A DNA stretch of 64,000 nucleotides from Flagellimonas myxillae (GTDB taxonomy: Bacteria > Bacteroidota > Bacteroidia > Flavobacteriales > Flavobacteriaceae): positions 806,001 through 870,000 of the forward strand of contig NZ_JAMFLY010000002.1 of assembly GCF_023502235.1 (NCBI RefSeq), in the 5' to 3' direction. The notes under the pieces are model-generated. The model made no database searches. It was not told the DNA's origin and was given only the letters and a program-made list of their open reading frames with translations. Positions 24,903 to 34,505 of the stretch are shown here, piece after piece (the first letter of the stretch is position 1; each line of letters starts with the position of its first letter). A program made the translations under genes and the position numbers.

Positions 24903-26258
24903 CTATTCTTTTTTAGATTTCCGGCTTAATTTTTTGCCCAATTCCTCTAAGGAAATTCCCTTGGTCTCGGGCATTGCAAAAATTACCCAAAGCAACTGGA
25001 GGACCATCATAATGGCAAAAAATAAGAAAATGGGCCATGGATTATCCTTGAAAATACCTTTATCTGCATCCAGAAAAATTGGAGTGGTCAAGGTAATCAG
25101 TGCGGCAAAGACCCAATGTGTACCGGTGCCCCAAGATTGCCCGAAAGCCCGAACCTTGTTGGGAAATATCTCGGAGATGAAGACCCATATCACAGCTCCT
25201 TGACCGATGGCATGGGAGGCGATAAATACCAAGATAAAGGTGAGCAATAGGGTAGAGCTGGCATCCGAGTAAAAACACCAACCCACCATGGCCAAACTCA
25301 CAATATAGCCCACAGAGCCTATTTTCATCAATTGTCTTCTGCCTAAGTGGTCTATAAGCCGTATGCCAATCAGGGTAAAAATAAGATTAACAATTCCTAT
25401 TGAAATGGAACTGAACAAGGATTCTTTTGCTGCCAAACCGGCCCGTTCCAATATCTCGGGGGCGTAATACAACACAAAATTGATTCCGGACAATTGGTTA
25501 AAAAAGGCTATCAAAAAAGCAAGAGACAGTTGTTTGCTGTACTTGCCGGAAAATAGACTTTCCTTGGAGAGACTTTGGCTCAAGGCCTCCTTGATTTGTT
25601 TCAATCTAGCTTGTGCCAGTTCCGCAGTGGTGATGTATTCCAAGGTTTTCAAGGCCCCTGTTTCATCCTGCTTTTTGGACATTAGCCATCTTGGGCTTTT
25701 GGGAACCGTTAATACCATCAGGGTGTAGGCCAAAGCGGGGATGGCTTCAACCCCCAGCATCCAACGCCAATCGTTGGCGCCATCAAAACCTTTGAGTAAA
25801 TAGTTGGAGATAAAGGCCACAAAAATTCCGAATACAATATTGAACTGGTACATGGCACCCAATTTCCCTCTGTTCTCAGGAGTGGAAATTTCGGAGATAT
25901 AAATGGGAGCCGCCACCGATGACGCACCAACCCCAACACCGCCAATAAAGCGGAAAAAGGAAAAGAGATATGGGTCTTGGGCAACCGCCGAGCCAATGGC
26001 TGAAAGAAAGTAGAGAATCCCTATCCAAATCAGTGTATTTTTTCGTCCCAATTTGTCACAAGGAATACCGCCCATAAGGGAACCTAATACTGTTCCCCAA
26101 AGAGCCATACTCATGATAAAGACACCATGAAAAATAGGAGAAGTGTTCCAGAGTTCCTTGATGGGAAGATTCGCCCCAGAAATGACTACGGTATCAAAAC
26201 CGAATAAAAAACCGGCCAGGGCCGCAGTAAGGGAAATTCGAAATATGCGTTGGTTCAT
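24903..26258 (-). CDS. MFS sugar porter family transporter
   Basis: Twelve-helix major facilitator of 451 residues. Sugar-porter signatures are clear: GFDTVVISGA in helix 1, GGIPCDKLGRKNTL after helix 2, RFIGGVGVGASSV, PESPRW-like PKSPRWLM before the central loop, NQLSGINFVLYYAPEI in helix 7, and PETKGISLEELGKK at the C-terminus. It is expected to import a hexose or pentose by proton symport. The gene lies 32 bp downstream of waaA on the same strand with an inverted repeat between. Confidence 0.92.
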   Translation of the reverse strand: MNQRIFRISLTAALAGFLFGFDTVVISGANLPIKELWNTSPIFHGVFIMSMALWGTVLGSLMGGIPCDKLGRKNTLIWIGILYFLSAIGSAVAQDPYLFSFFRFIGGVGVGASSVAAPIYISEISTPENRGKLGAMYQFNIVFGIFVAFISNYLLKGFDGANDWRWMLGVEAIPALAYTLMVLTVPKSPRWLMSKKQDETGALKTLEYITTAELAQARLKQIKEALSQSLSKESLFSGKYSKQLSLAFLIAFFNQLSGINFVLYYAPEILERAGLAAKESLFSSISIGIVNLIFTLIGIRLIDHLGRRQLMKIGSVGYIVSLAMVGWCFYSDASSTLLLTFILVFIASHAIGQGAVIWVFISEIFPNKVRAFGQSWGTGTHWVFAALITLTTPIFLDADKGIFKDNPWPIFLFFAIMMVLQLLWVIFAMPETKGISLEELGKKLSRKSKKE

Positions 26259-26266
26259 GAGGTTTG

Positions 26267-26288
26267 AATTTTCCTAAAACTAGGAAAA
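26267..26288 (-). other. Inverted repeat between waaA and the MFS gene
   Basis: TTTTCCTA / TAGGAAAA separated by 4 bases, directly after the waaA stop. It could end waaA transcription weakly or be a binding site for the MFS gene; no long T-tract decides the matter. Confidence 0.4.
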
Positions 26289-26290
26289 AA

Positions 26291-27535
26291 TTAAAGAATG
26301 GTCCTCACGTAATCCAGGACGCTTTCCGTGGCACCTACGTTTTGTTGGATGTAGTCGGAATTGATTTTCCCGATAGCCTTACGGAAGGTGTTTTCTGAAA
26401 CGAAGCGATGCATCAGCGCATTGAAATCTTCGGAATTGTGCACCACTTGGATTCCGTTTAGGTGTACCAAATTTTCGGCTTCCTTAAATCCTTCAAATTC
26501 GGGCCCAATGATCACAGGGATGCCAAACACGGCTGGTTCCAAGGTGTTGTGCAGCCCCGTGGCAAAGGCTCCACCCACATAGGCAACATCGGCGTAGCTG
26601 TAAATTTTGGTCAAAAGTCCGATGGTGTCAACAATAAGCACTTGATAATTGGAAATATCTTGGTTACCCATTTCCGAATAACGAAGGGTGCTTTTAGAAA
26701 TGCTGCTTTTGATTTTTTCAATCTTTACCGGTTTTATGGTGTGTGGGGCCAACACAAACTTCAGGTCTTTTGGGGCCTTGTTGATGTAATCCACTAATAT
26801 GGCTTCATCCTCCGGCCAAGTACTCCCGGCCACAAAACAGAAGTTACCATTCTTAAAACGCTCCATAAAGTCCAGTTGGTTGTTGCGCTTCAGGATTTCA
26901 GAAACCCTATCAAACCGCGTATCCCCACCAACAGTGACATTTTCGTGACCCACAGATTCCAATAGCAATTTGGATTGCTCTTCCTGCACAAAAAAATGGG
27001 AAAAGGCACGGAGATTCTTTCGCATAAAGCCTCCCCAAGGTTTAAAGTATACTTGACGTTTGGAGAAAATGGCCGATACTAGCAAGGTGGGTATTTTTCT
27101 TTGCTTCAGCTGCATTAAATAGTTGGGCCAAATCTCATATTTCACGAATATGGCAAGCACGGGATTGAAGGTGTTCAGGAAAAGTTTTGCATTACCACGG
27201 GTATCCATGGGCAAATAAAGCACTTGGTCCGCAACTTTGGTGTCCTTTTTCACTTCGTAGCCCGAAGGGGAAAAAAACGTAAGGACCACTTTGTGGGACG
27301 GGTATTCGGACCGGATGCGTTCCAAAATGGGAAGACCTTGTTCAAACTCTCCCAAAGATGCCACGTGCATCCAGACCCAAGGGGCTTCCCCAACATTGGC
27401 CGACTTCAAGAATTCCTTGGTTCTTTTCCTCCCTTTGACGAAGAGTGCCATTTTGGGACTGAACCAGGCAACAAGATGTAGGCACCACCATGCAAGGTGG
27501 GTTAGTAGACCATAAAATAGATGCAAGAGATTCAT
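26291..27535 (-). CDS. waaA: 3-deoxy-D-manno-octulosonic acid (Kdo) transferase
   Basis: GT30 glycosyltransferase of 414 residues that adds Kdo to lipid A precursors at the inner membrane. An N-terminal membrane anchor is followed by WMHVASLGEFEQ (the family's catalytic Glu region), then two Rossmann-like domains with AGSTWPEDE and AYVGGAFATGLHNTLEPAVFG, the donor-binding region. Length agrees with WaaA. It is transcribed away from the DegT-galE pair. Confidence 0.94.
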   Translation of the reverse strand: MNLLHLFYGLLTHLAWWCLHLVAWFSPKMALFVKGRKRTKEFLKSANVGEAPWVWMHVASLGEFEQGLPILERIRSEYPSHKVVLTFFSPSGYEVKKDTKVADQVLYLPMDTRGNAKLFLNTFNPVLAIFVKYEIWPNYLMQLKQRKIPTLLVSAIFSKRQVYFKPWGGFMRKNLRAFSHFFVQEEQSKLLLESVGHENVTVGGDTRFDRVSEILKRNNQLDFMERFKNGNFCFVAGSTWPEDEAILVDYINKAPKDLKFVLAPHTIKPVKIEKIKSSISKSTLRYSEMGNQDISNYQVLIVDTIGLLTKIYSYADVAYVGGAFATGLHNTLEPAVFGIPVIIGPEFEGFKEAENLVHLNGIQVVHNSEDFNALMHRFVSENTFRKAIGKINSDYIQQNVGATESVLDYVRTIL

Positions 27536-27589
27536 TTTCCGCTAAAATACATTCTTTCATCATTAGGGCATTATGGCATCTTAATTTCT

Positions 27590-27597
27590 TAATTTTG
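27590..27597 (+). promoter_or_regulatory. -7 box for the DegT-galE operon
   Basis: A perfect TAATTTTG lies 18 bp before the ATG at 27615. No good -33 TTTG is present at the usual spacing. Confidence 0.5.
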
Positions 27598-27614
27598 CAA
27601 TTCAATTTATCTTG

Positions 27615-28775
27615 ATGAAAAAAATACAAATGGTTGACCTTAAAGGTCAATACGAAGGGATAAAAAATGAAGTGAATTCTTCCATCACCGAAGTCCTGGA
27701 GTCCTCAGCGTTTATTAATGGTCCTTATGTACATGCGTTCCAAAAAGAGCTTGAAACCTATTTGGACGTAAAACATGTGATCCCGTGTGCCAATGGTACC
27801 GATGCCCTACAAATTTGTATGATGGGATTGGGATTAAAGCCCGGAGATGAGGTCATCACCGCCGATTTTACTTTTGCGGCGACCGTTGAGGTGATTGCAC
27901 TACTTAATCTAACCCCAGTTTTGGTCGATGTGGAGCCCGATACGTTCAATATTGACCCCAAGGCCATAGAAAAGGCGATTACGCCAAAAACCAAAGCCAT
28001 TGTCCCTGTGCATTTGTTTGGACAATGTGCCAATATGGACGCAATCATGGCGTTGGCCGAAAAGCACAATCTGTTCGTGATTGAAGATAATGCACAAGCG
28101 ATTGGGGCAAGCCATACCTTTAACAATGGAACAAAGAAAAAAGCTGGGACCATAGGGCATGTGGCTTCCACGTCCTTTTTTCCTTCCAAAAATTTAGGTT
28201 GTTATGGCGATGGCGGTGCAATATTCACCAACGATGATGATTTGGCCCATACTATTCGCGGCATAGTGAATCATGGGATGTATAAAAGATATTACCACGA
28301 TGTGGTCGGGGTCAACTCGCGTTTGGATTCGGTACAGGCCGCTGTCTTAAAGGCCAAGCTTCCCAAACTTGATGACTACAATAAAAGCAGGAGGGAAGCA
28401 GCGGAGAAATACAACCTTGCGTTTAAAGATCATCCGCAAATCGTTGTTCCCAAGATCAACCCAAATTGTGATGATCAATCGGATTCTACGGATTGCCATG
28501 TATTTCATCAGTATACTCTTCGAATTTTGAACGAAAAAAGAGACGAATTGGCACAACATTTAAATGATAATGGCGTTCCATGTGGGGTGTACTATCCTGT
28601 TCCGTTGCATTTGCAGAAAGCCTATGCGGATGACCGATACGATGAGGCCGATTTCCCGGTTACCAATCAGTTGGTAAAAGAAGTGATTTCGCTTCCCATG
28701 CACACGGAATTGGATGATGAGCAAATCGCATTCATAACCAACTTGGTCATAGACTTTGTAAATAATCAACCATGA
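27615..28775 (+). CDS. DegT/DnrJ/EryC1/StrS family aminotransferase
   Basis: PLP enzyme of 386 residues, of the kind that aminates nucleotide-bound keto-sugars. PLP lysine is K192 in FFPSKNLGCYGDGGAI; other motifs are CANGTDALQI, ADFTFAATVEV and EDNAQAIGA. Start is ATG 27615, one codon after a TTG at 27612. Its stop overlaps galE by 4 bases (ATGA), so the two are translationally coupled and probably feed a surface polysaccharide. Confidence 0.92.
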   Translation: MKKIQMVDLKGQYEGIKNEVNSSITEVLESSAFINGPYVHAFQKELETYLDVKHVIPCANGTDALQICMMGLGLKPGDEVITADFTFAATVEVIALLNLTPVLVDVEPDTFNIDPKAIEKAITPKTKAIVPVHLFGQCANMDAIMALAEKHNLFVIEDNAQAIGASHTFNNGTKKKAGTIGHVASTSFFPSKNLGCYGDGGAIFTNDDDLAHTIRGIVNHGMYKRYYHDVVGVNSRLDSVQAAVLKAKLPKLDDYNKSRREAAEKYNLAFKDHPQIVVPKINPNCDDQSDSTDCHVFHQYTLRILNEKRDELAQHLNDNGVPCGVYYPVPLHLQKAYADDRYDEADFPVTNQLVKEVISLPMHTELDDEQIAFITNLVIDFVNNQP

Positions 28776-29788
28776 AGATACTTGTAACCGGGGGACTTGG
28801 ATTTATTGGGTCCCATACCGTTGTTGAACTCCAAAATGAAGGTTTTGAAGTCGTCATTATCGATGACTTGTCCAATTCATCTGAAAATGTGTTGGATGGG
28901 ATTGAAGCCATCACAGGCAAACGCCCCATATTTGAAAAAATGGACTTAAGGGAGAAATCCAAGGTCCAAGATTTTTTCAAGAAACATCACGATTTGGAAG
29001 GGGTTATCCACTTTGCGGCCTCCAAAGCTGTTGGGGAAAGTGTGGAAAAACCGCTTTTGTACTACGAGAACAATCTTGGGGTTTTGGTGTACCTGCTTCA
29101 AGAGCTCAGTAAAATGGACAAGGCGAATTTCATTTTTAGCTCTTCTTGCACGGTCTACGGTCAGGCGGACTCGCTTCCGATTACCGAGGATGCCCCAGTT
29201 AAACCGGCAGAATCCCCTTATGGAAATACAAAACAGATAGGAGAGGAGATAATCCGGGACACCTGTCATGTAAATTCGCAATTGTCGGCTATTGCACTTC
29301 GCTACTTTAACCCCATAGGTGCGCACCCCTCTGTGGAAATTGGGGAATTACCGATTGGTGTACCCCAAAATTTGGTTCCTTTTATTACCCAAACAGCAGT
29401 TGGTCTAAGAGAGCAACTCTCCGTATTTGGTGATGATTATCCAACCGAGGATGGTACCTGCATTCGCGACTATATCCATGTGGTGGATGTTGCCAAGGCA
29501 CATGTTGTGGCCTTGCAACGTTTGCTCGGACAAAAGAACGACAGCAATTTCGAAGTCTTTAATTTGGGTACCGGAAAAGGAAGTTCCGTATTGGAGGTGA
29601 TTCATAGTTTTGAACGGGTCTCAGGTGAAAAACTCAATTATAAGATTGTGGATAGAAGACCAGGAGATGTTATCCAGGCCTATGCCGATACTACAAATGC
29701 CAACAATGTTTTGGGTTGGAAAGCCGCATCTACCTTGGACGATTCCATGAAATCTGCTTGGGATTGGGAGCAAAAGGTCCGAAACTAA
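28772..29788 (+). CDS. galE: UDP-glucose 4-epimerase
   Basis: Short-chain epimerase of 338 residues with the NAD-binding TGGLGFIGSHT, the catalytic Ser region SSSCTVYG and the YGNTK pair (Tyr and Lys). RYFNPIGAHPS and the RRPGDV motif near the C-terminus are typical of GalE. It interconverts UDP-glucose and UDP-galactose. Neighbours waaA and the DegT enzyme suggest use in cell-surface glycans. Confidence 0.94.
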   Translation: MKILVTGGLGFIGSHTVVELQNEGFEVVIIDDLSNSSENVLDGIEAITGKRPIFEKMDLREKSKVQDFFKKHHDLEGVIHFAASKAVGESVEKPLLYYENNLGVLVYLLQELSKMDKANFIFSSSCTVYGQADSLPITEDAPVKPAESPYGNTKQIGEEIIRDTCHVNSQLSAIALRYFNPIGAHPSVEIGELPIGVPQNLVPFITQTAVGLREQLSVFGDDYPTEDGTCIRDYIHVVDVAKAHVVALQRLLGQKNDSNFEVFNLGTGKGSSVLEVIHSFERVSGEKLNYKIVDRRPGDVIQAYADTTNANNVLGWKAASTLDDSMKSAWDWEQKVRN

Positions 29789-29814
29789 AAACATAATGTA
29801 AGTAATAACTAAAG

Positions 29815-29838
29815 GCCCATCATTCGATGGGCTTTTTT
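29815..29838 (+). terminator. Rho-independent terminator after galE
   Basis: Perfect 7-bp stem GCCCATC / GATGGGC, ATTC loop, then six T. Confidence 0.88.
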
Positions 29839-29924
29839 CTTTGAATGCAAAGTTGTGGGCTTGCCTATGGCTTTAACGGAATCAATGCTTACATTTATTG
29901 GAATAATTTTTAGCTAACTCAAAT

Positions 29925-31202
29925 ATGAAAAACCTTTTAGTCCTTCCAGCATTGTTACTGGGTTCCCTTTTAATGGCCCAAGAAACGTACCTCCATTGCG
30001 GTAAAATTGTAGATGTCGATTCCGGTAAAGTACTTTCCGAAAAAACCATTGTGGTTTCGGGCAATACCATCAAAGCCATTGAAAATGGTTATCAATCGGG
30101 GGGAGATGAAGATGTGGTCATCGACCTAAAGGACAAGACCGTGATGCCCGGTTTTATAGATATGCACGTACACATAGAGGGTCAATCCAGTGCCCAATCC
30201 TACATTCAACGCTTTACACTCAATGAGGCCGATGTGGCTTTCCAATCCACCGTCTATGCCAAGAATACCCTTATGGCAGGCTTTACAACGGTCCGTGACC
30301 TGGGAGGTAGCGGGGTTAATATTGCCTTGCGAAAGGCCATTGCCAAAGGCACTGTGGTAGGACCTAGAATTTTTACCGCAGGTAAAGCTATTGGAACAAC
30401 CGGGGGGCATGCAGACCCGACCAATGGAATGAAAAAAGATTTAATGGGCGACCCTGGTCCAAAACAAGGTGTTGTGAATTCCCCAGAAGATGGGAAAAAA
30501 GCGGTGCGCCAAAGGTATAAGGATGGTGCGGATGTTATCAAAATTACAGCGACAGGAGGTGTTTTGAGTGTGGCCAAAAGTGGTCAAAACCCCCAATTTA
30601 CCTTAGAGGAAATCAAAGCCATCACCGAAACCGCCAAAGATTATGGAATGCTCACTGCAGCGCATGCCCATGGCGATGAGGGGATGCAAAGAGCCGTTCT
30701 CGGCGGAATCAAAACCATAGAACATGGTACCTTGATGAGCGACGAAACCATGGATTTGATGATAAAGCACAATTCGTTTTTGGTTCCCACAATTACTGCC
30801 GGAAAACAAGTGACCGAGAAAGCTAAGATTCCGGGGTATTTCCCAGCAGTTGTGGCCAAAAAGGCGAGCGAAATTGGGCCAAAAATCCAAGGAATGTTTC
30901 AACGCGCATATAAAAAAGGGGTACCAATTGCCTTTGGTACAGATGCTGGTGTATTTCCCCATGGAGAGAATGCTAGGGAATTTGTGTATATGGCCGAAGC
31001 AGGAATGCCGATTATGGAGGCGATCAAGTCTGCGACCATCACCAATGCCAATTTGTTGGGCATGGGAGATAATTTAGGACAATTGAAGGAAGGATATTTG
31101 GCAGATATCGTTGCGGTTGATGAGAATCCAAAGGACAATGTGGAAACCTTGAAGCATGTAACCTTTGTAATGAAGGAAGGTAAAGTCTATAAGACCCAAT
31201 AA
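29925..31202 (+). CDS. Exported amidohydrolase family protein
   Basis: Metal-dependent hydrolase of 425 residues with a signal peptide (about 1-19). Metal-site motifs are in order: HVH in FIDMHVHIEG, a Lys in DVIKITATGG, HAHG, IEHGT and the Asp in GTDAGVFPHGEN. The layout matches exported Xaa-Pro dipeptidase/imidazolonepropionase-like amidohydrolases of Bacteroidota, which probably cleave peptides in the periplasm; substrate unknown. Confidence 0.88.
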   Translation: MKNLLVLPALLLGSLLMAQETYLHCGKIVDVDSGKVLSEKTIVVSGNTIKAIENGYQSGGDEDVVIDLKDKTVMPGFIDMHVHIEGQSSAQSYIQRFTLNEADVAFQSTVYAKNTLMAGFTTVRDLGGSGVNIALRKAIAKGTVVGPRIFTAGKAIGTTGGHADPTNGMKKDLMGDPGPKQGVVNSPEDGKKAVRQRYKDGADVIKITATGGVLSVAKSGQNPQFTLEEIKAITETAKDYGMLTAAHAHGDEGMQRAVLGGIKTIEHGTLMSDETMDLMIKHNSFLVPTITAGKQVTEKAKIPGYFPAVVAKKASEIGPKIQGMFQRAYKKGVPIAFGTDAGVFPHGENAREFVYMAEAGMPIMEAIKSATITNANLLGMGDNLGQLKEGYLADIVAVDENPKDNVETLKHVTFVMKEGKVYKTQ

Positions 31203-31230
31203 TCTCTTTTGGGCCTACTTGTAAACGAAG

Positions 31231-31587
31231 ATGATATCCGGTTTCAACAACAGTTTGGAGATTCTACAACAGGCCCAAAAAGAACTTTTGTACGGGGAGT
31301 TGGTTTTGCAGCTCCAAAAGGATTGTATCCGAGCGAATATCGGTTTGAAGCTTTCCACTGAAATGGAACCGCATGCGTTAAAAACTGCCCTGCACGAAAA
31401 AATCTATGTGCTGATTCTGGAAAAGTTCGAGTTGTATTTGAACCTTTTGTATGTGGTAGATATTCCCGAACAGGAAATCAAGAATTTGGCAAGTTTGGAT
31501 GCCGTGGATGCCTCTTCCCGAGTCTGTTTTTTAATCTTGGCAAGGGAGTGGCAGAAAGTTTGGTTCCGACACAAATATAACTCCTAA
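31231..31587 (+). CDS. Hypothetical helical protein
   Basis: Protein of 118 residues, mostly alpha-helical by composition (EILQQAQKELLYGELVLQLQKDC, LHEKIYVLILEKFELYLNLLYVV), no signal peptide or membrane helix. No family is recognised. It follows the amidohydrolase gene by 28 bp in the same direction and precedes the sucA promoter. Confidence 0.6.
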   Translation: MISGFNNSLEILQQAQKELLYGELVLQLQKDCIRANIGLKLSTEMEPHALKTALHEKIYVLILEKFELYLNLLYVVDIPEQEIKNLASLDAVDASSRVCFLILAREWQKVWFRHKYNS

Positions 31588-31640
31588 CTGGATTTTGTCA
31601 AATTAGCCCCATTTTGTCGACCTAACTAGTGTAATTGTTG

Positions 31641-31648
31641 TATTTTTG
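31641..31648 (+). promoter_or_regulatory. -7 box for sucA-odhB
   Basis: TATTTTTG matches TAnnTTTG, 37 bp before the sucA ATG. TTTTG runs lie upstream at 31593-31597 and 31612-31616, the latter 24 bp before the box, so the -33 element is loose. Confidence 0.5.
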
Positions 31649-31684
31649 ACTAAATTTTTGCATAGCTTTTGCTAGAGAGAATCA

Positions 31685-34480
31685 ATGGATAAATATTCCT
31701 TTTTAAATGCTGCGCACACTTCATTTTTTGCGGAGCAGTACGATAAGTATCTAACAAGCCCCGATAGTGTAGAACCCAGTTGGAGGGCTTTTTTCCAAGG
31801 TTTTGATTTTGGCATGGAAAGCTCCTTGGGCGAATTGGAGCTGACTTCGGAAAATGGCATTGTTACCACGGCCAATGGGCAAGAAGTGGTAATTCCACAA
31901 TCCCTCCAAAAGGAATTTCAGGTTGTTAAGTTGATAAACGGCTACCGCTCCCGGGGACATCTGTTCACACAGACCAATCCGGTCCGCGAACGAAGAAAGT
32001 ATATACCCACCTTGGAACTTTCCAACTTTGGTTTGTCCGATGAAGATTTGGATACGGTCTTTGATGCAGGAAAAATTATAGGAATTGGGCCAAGTTCCCT
32101 GAAAAATATTGTCAACCACCTAGAGCGGATTTATTGCGATGCCATTGGGGTCGAATATATGTATATCCGAACTCCGGAACGCATCCAATGGATTCAGGAT
32201 TGGTTGAACGTCAATGACAACCACCCCAATTTTTCCCCAGAGGAAAAAAAGAATATCCTTAGAAAACTGAACGAGGCTGTTTCATTCGAAAGTTTTTTGC
32301 ACACCAAATACGTAGGTCAAAAACGCTTTTCCTTGGAAGGCGGGGAATCCCTTATTCCCGCTTTGGATGTGATTATTGAAAAAGCTGCGGACGCTGGCGT
32401 CAAGCAGTTTGTTATGGGGATGGCGCACCGTGGACGACTCAGTGTGTTAACGAATATCTTCGGAAAATCCCCCAAGGATATTTTTAGCGAGTTTGACGGT
32501 AAAGACTACGAGGAGACCATCTTCGATGGTGATGTAAAATACCACTTGGGATGGACTTCCCGTCGCGAAACGGATTCCGGAAAAGTGGTGAACATGAACA
32601 TTGCCCCAAACCCATCCCACCTAGAAACCGTGAATGGAATTGTTGAAGGTATAGCCAGGGCCAAACAGGATCGTTATCATCAGGACGAGGTTTCGGAGGT
32701 GCTGCCTATATTGGTCCATGGGGATGCAGCATTTGCTGGTCAGGGTGTGGTATATGAGGTTATTCAAATGGCACGATTGGACGGATACCATACGGGTGGA
32801 ACCATTCATATTGTGGTCAACAATCAAATTGGATTTACCACCAATTATCTCGATGCCCGTTCCTCCACTTATTGTACCGATGTTGGTAAAGTAACGCTTT
32901 CTCCGGTACTTCACGTAAATGCCGATGATGCGGAGGCAGTGGTCCATGCGGCTACCTTTGCCCTGGAATATAGAATGCGCTATAAACGCGATATTTTCCT
33001 GGATTTACTAGGATATAGAAAATATGGGCACAACGAGGGGGACGAACCCAAATTTACCCAACCCCTGCTGTACAAGTCAATTTCCAAGCATAAGAATCCT
33101 AGGGATATCTATGCTGAAAAGTTGATTGCCCAAGGGGTTATCGACCAAGATTATGTAAAAAGCCTTGAGGCGGAATACAAGAAAAACCTGGAGGAGGATC
33201 TGTTGGATTCACGCAAGGTGGAAAAAACCCGCATCACTCCCTTTATGCAGGATGAGTGGGAAGGTTTTGGTCAGGTGACCGAAGATGCCATGTTAAAGGA
33301 CATCAACACAAAGTACCCGATCAAGAAGTTGGATGCGATCGCGAAGAGTATTACGGGGCTTCCCGAAGGGAAGAAATTCCTACGTAAACTTGAACGTTTG
33401 GTTGCAGCCCGAAGCAAAATGTATTTTGAGGACAATCAGTTGGATTGGGCCATGGGGGAACTCTTGGCATACGGGTCATTGATTGAAGAAGGATACGATG
33501 TCCGCATGACCGGCCAGGATGTGGAACGGGGAACGTTTTCGCATCGCCACGCCGTGATTAAAACGGAGATGCATGAAGAGGAAGTGACCCTACTCAATGA
33601 GTTGGGGGATAACCAAAATGGCAAATTCCATATCTATAACTCCTTGCTGTCCGAATACGCGGTTATGGGATTTGATTATGGCTACGCCATGGCAAGTCCA
33701 AAAACCTTGACCATTTGGGAAGCGCAGTTTGGTGATTTTAGCAACGGGGCCCAGATCATTATTGACCAATACCTATCGTCCGCAGAAGATAAATGGAAGC
33801 TTCAAAATGGGTTGGTGCTGCTATTGCCTCACGGTTATGAAGGACAAGGCGCCGAGCATTCTTCAGCGAGAATGGAAAGATACCTGCAGCTTTGCGCCAA
33901 GGATAATATGTATGTGGCCGATGTTACAACGCCCGCCAATATGTTCCATTTGTTACGAAGGCAAATGAAGGCTAAGTTCAGAAAGCCCTTAGTAGTGTTT
34001 ACGCCCAAGAGTTTGTTAAGGCACCCAAAGGTATTGTCGACCAAGGAGGAAATGGCAAAAGGTGGTTTCCAACCATTGATCGATGATCCAGATGCTGCTG
34101 CATCCAAGGTAAAAACCTTGGTTTTCTGTACAGGGAAATTCTACTACGATTTGCTCGACAAAAAAGAAGAATTGAAACGGGACGATGTGGCCTTGGTACG
34201 TTTGGAACAGTTGTTTCCGTTGCCATCCAAGGAAATGCGTAGCATCATCAAAAAATATAAGAATGCCACTGATATTGTTTGGGCCCAGGAAGAGCCCAGG
34301 AATATGGGAGCATGGGGGCACCTGTTGATGCATTTTGAAGAAGCCAAGACCTTTAGAGTGGCTTCCCGAAGATTTTATGGGGCACCAGCTGCAGGTAGTG
34401 CAGTGCGTTCCCAGAGAAGGCATGCCCAAGTAATAGAATATGTCTTTGATAAGTCCAAGGACAACATGGTAAGAAGATAA
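31685..34480 (+). CDS. sucA: 2-oxoglutarate dehydrogenase E1 component
   Basis: Thiamine-diphosphate enzyme of 931 residues that decarboxylates 2-oxoglutarate in the TCA cycle. Family motifs: FLNAAHTSFFAEQYDKY at the N-terminus (E2-binding region), VMGMAHRGRLSVLTN, HGDAAFAGQGVVYE (ThDP/Mg site), NNQIGFTTN, and LLPHGYEGQGAEHSSARMERYLQL in the C-terminal half. Length is typical. It is followed after 25 bp by odhB. The E3 gene is not in this window. Confidence 0.97.
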   Translation: MDKYSFLNAAHTSFFAEQYDKYLTSPDSVEPSWRAFFQGFDFGMESSLGELELTSENGIVTTANGQEVVIPQSLQKEFQVVKLINGYRSRGHLFTQTNPVRERRKYIPTLELSNFGLSDEDLDTVFDAGKIIGIGPSSLKNIVNHLERIYCDAIGVEYMYIRTPERIQWIQDWLNVNDNHPNFSPEEKKNILRKLNEAVSFESFLHTKYVGQKRFSLEGGESLIPALDVIIEKAADAGVKQFVMGMAHRGRLSVLTNIFGKSPKDIFSEFDGKDYEETIFDGDVKYHLGWTSRRETDSGKVVNMNIAPNPSHLETVNGIVEGIARAKQDRYHQDEVSEVLPILVHGDAAFAGQGVVYEVIQMARLDGYHTGGTIHIVVNNQIGFTTNYLDARSSTYCTDVGKVTLSPVLHVNADDAEAVVHAATFALEYRMRYKRDIFLDLLGYRKYGHNEGDEPKFTQPLLYKSISKHKNPRDIYAEKLIAQGVIDQDYVKSLEAEYKKNLEEDLLDSRKVEKTRITPFMQDEWEGFGQVTEDAMLKDINTKYPIKKLDAIAKSITGLPEGKKFLRKLERLVAARSKMYFEDNQLDWAMGELLAYGSLIEEGYDVRMTGQDVERGTFSHRHAVIKTEMHEEEVTLLNELGDNQNGKFHIYNSLLSEYAVMGFDYGYAMASPKTLTIWEAQFGDFSNGAQIIIDQYLSSAEDKWKLQNGLVLLLPHGYEGQGAEHSSARMERYLQLCAKDNMYVADVTTPANMFHLLRRQMKAKFRKPLVVFTPKSLLRHPKVLSTKEEMAKGGFQPLIDDPDAAASKVKTLVFCTGKFYYDLLDKKEELKRDDVALVRLEQLFPLPSKEMRSIIKKYKNATDIVWAQEEPRNMGAWGHLLMHFEEAKTFRVASRRFYGAPAAGSAVRSQRRHAQVIEYVFDKSKDNMVRR

Positions 34481-34505
34481 TTTAAAAGCATAAAACTAAA
34501 ATAAC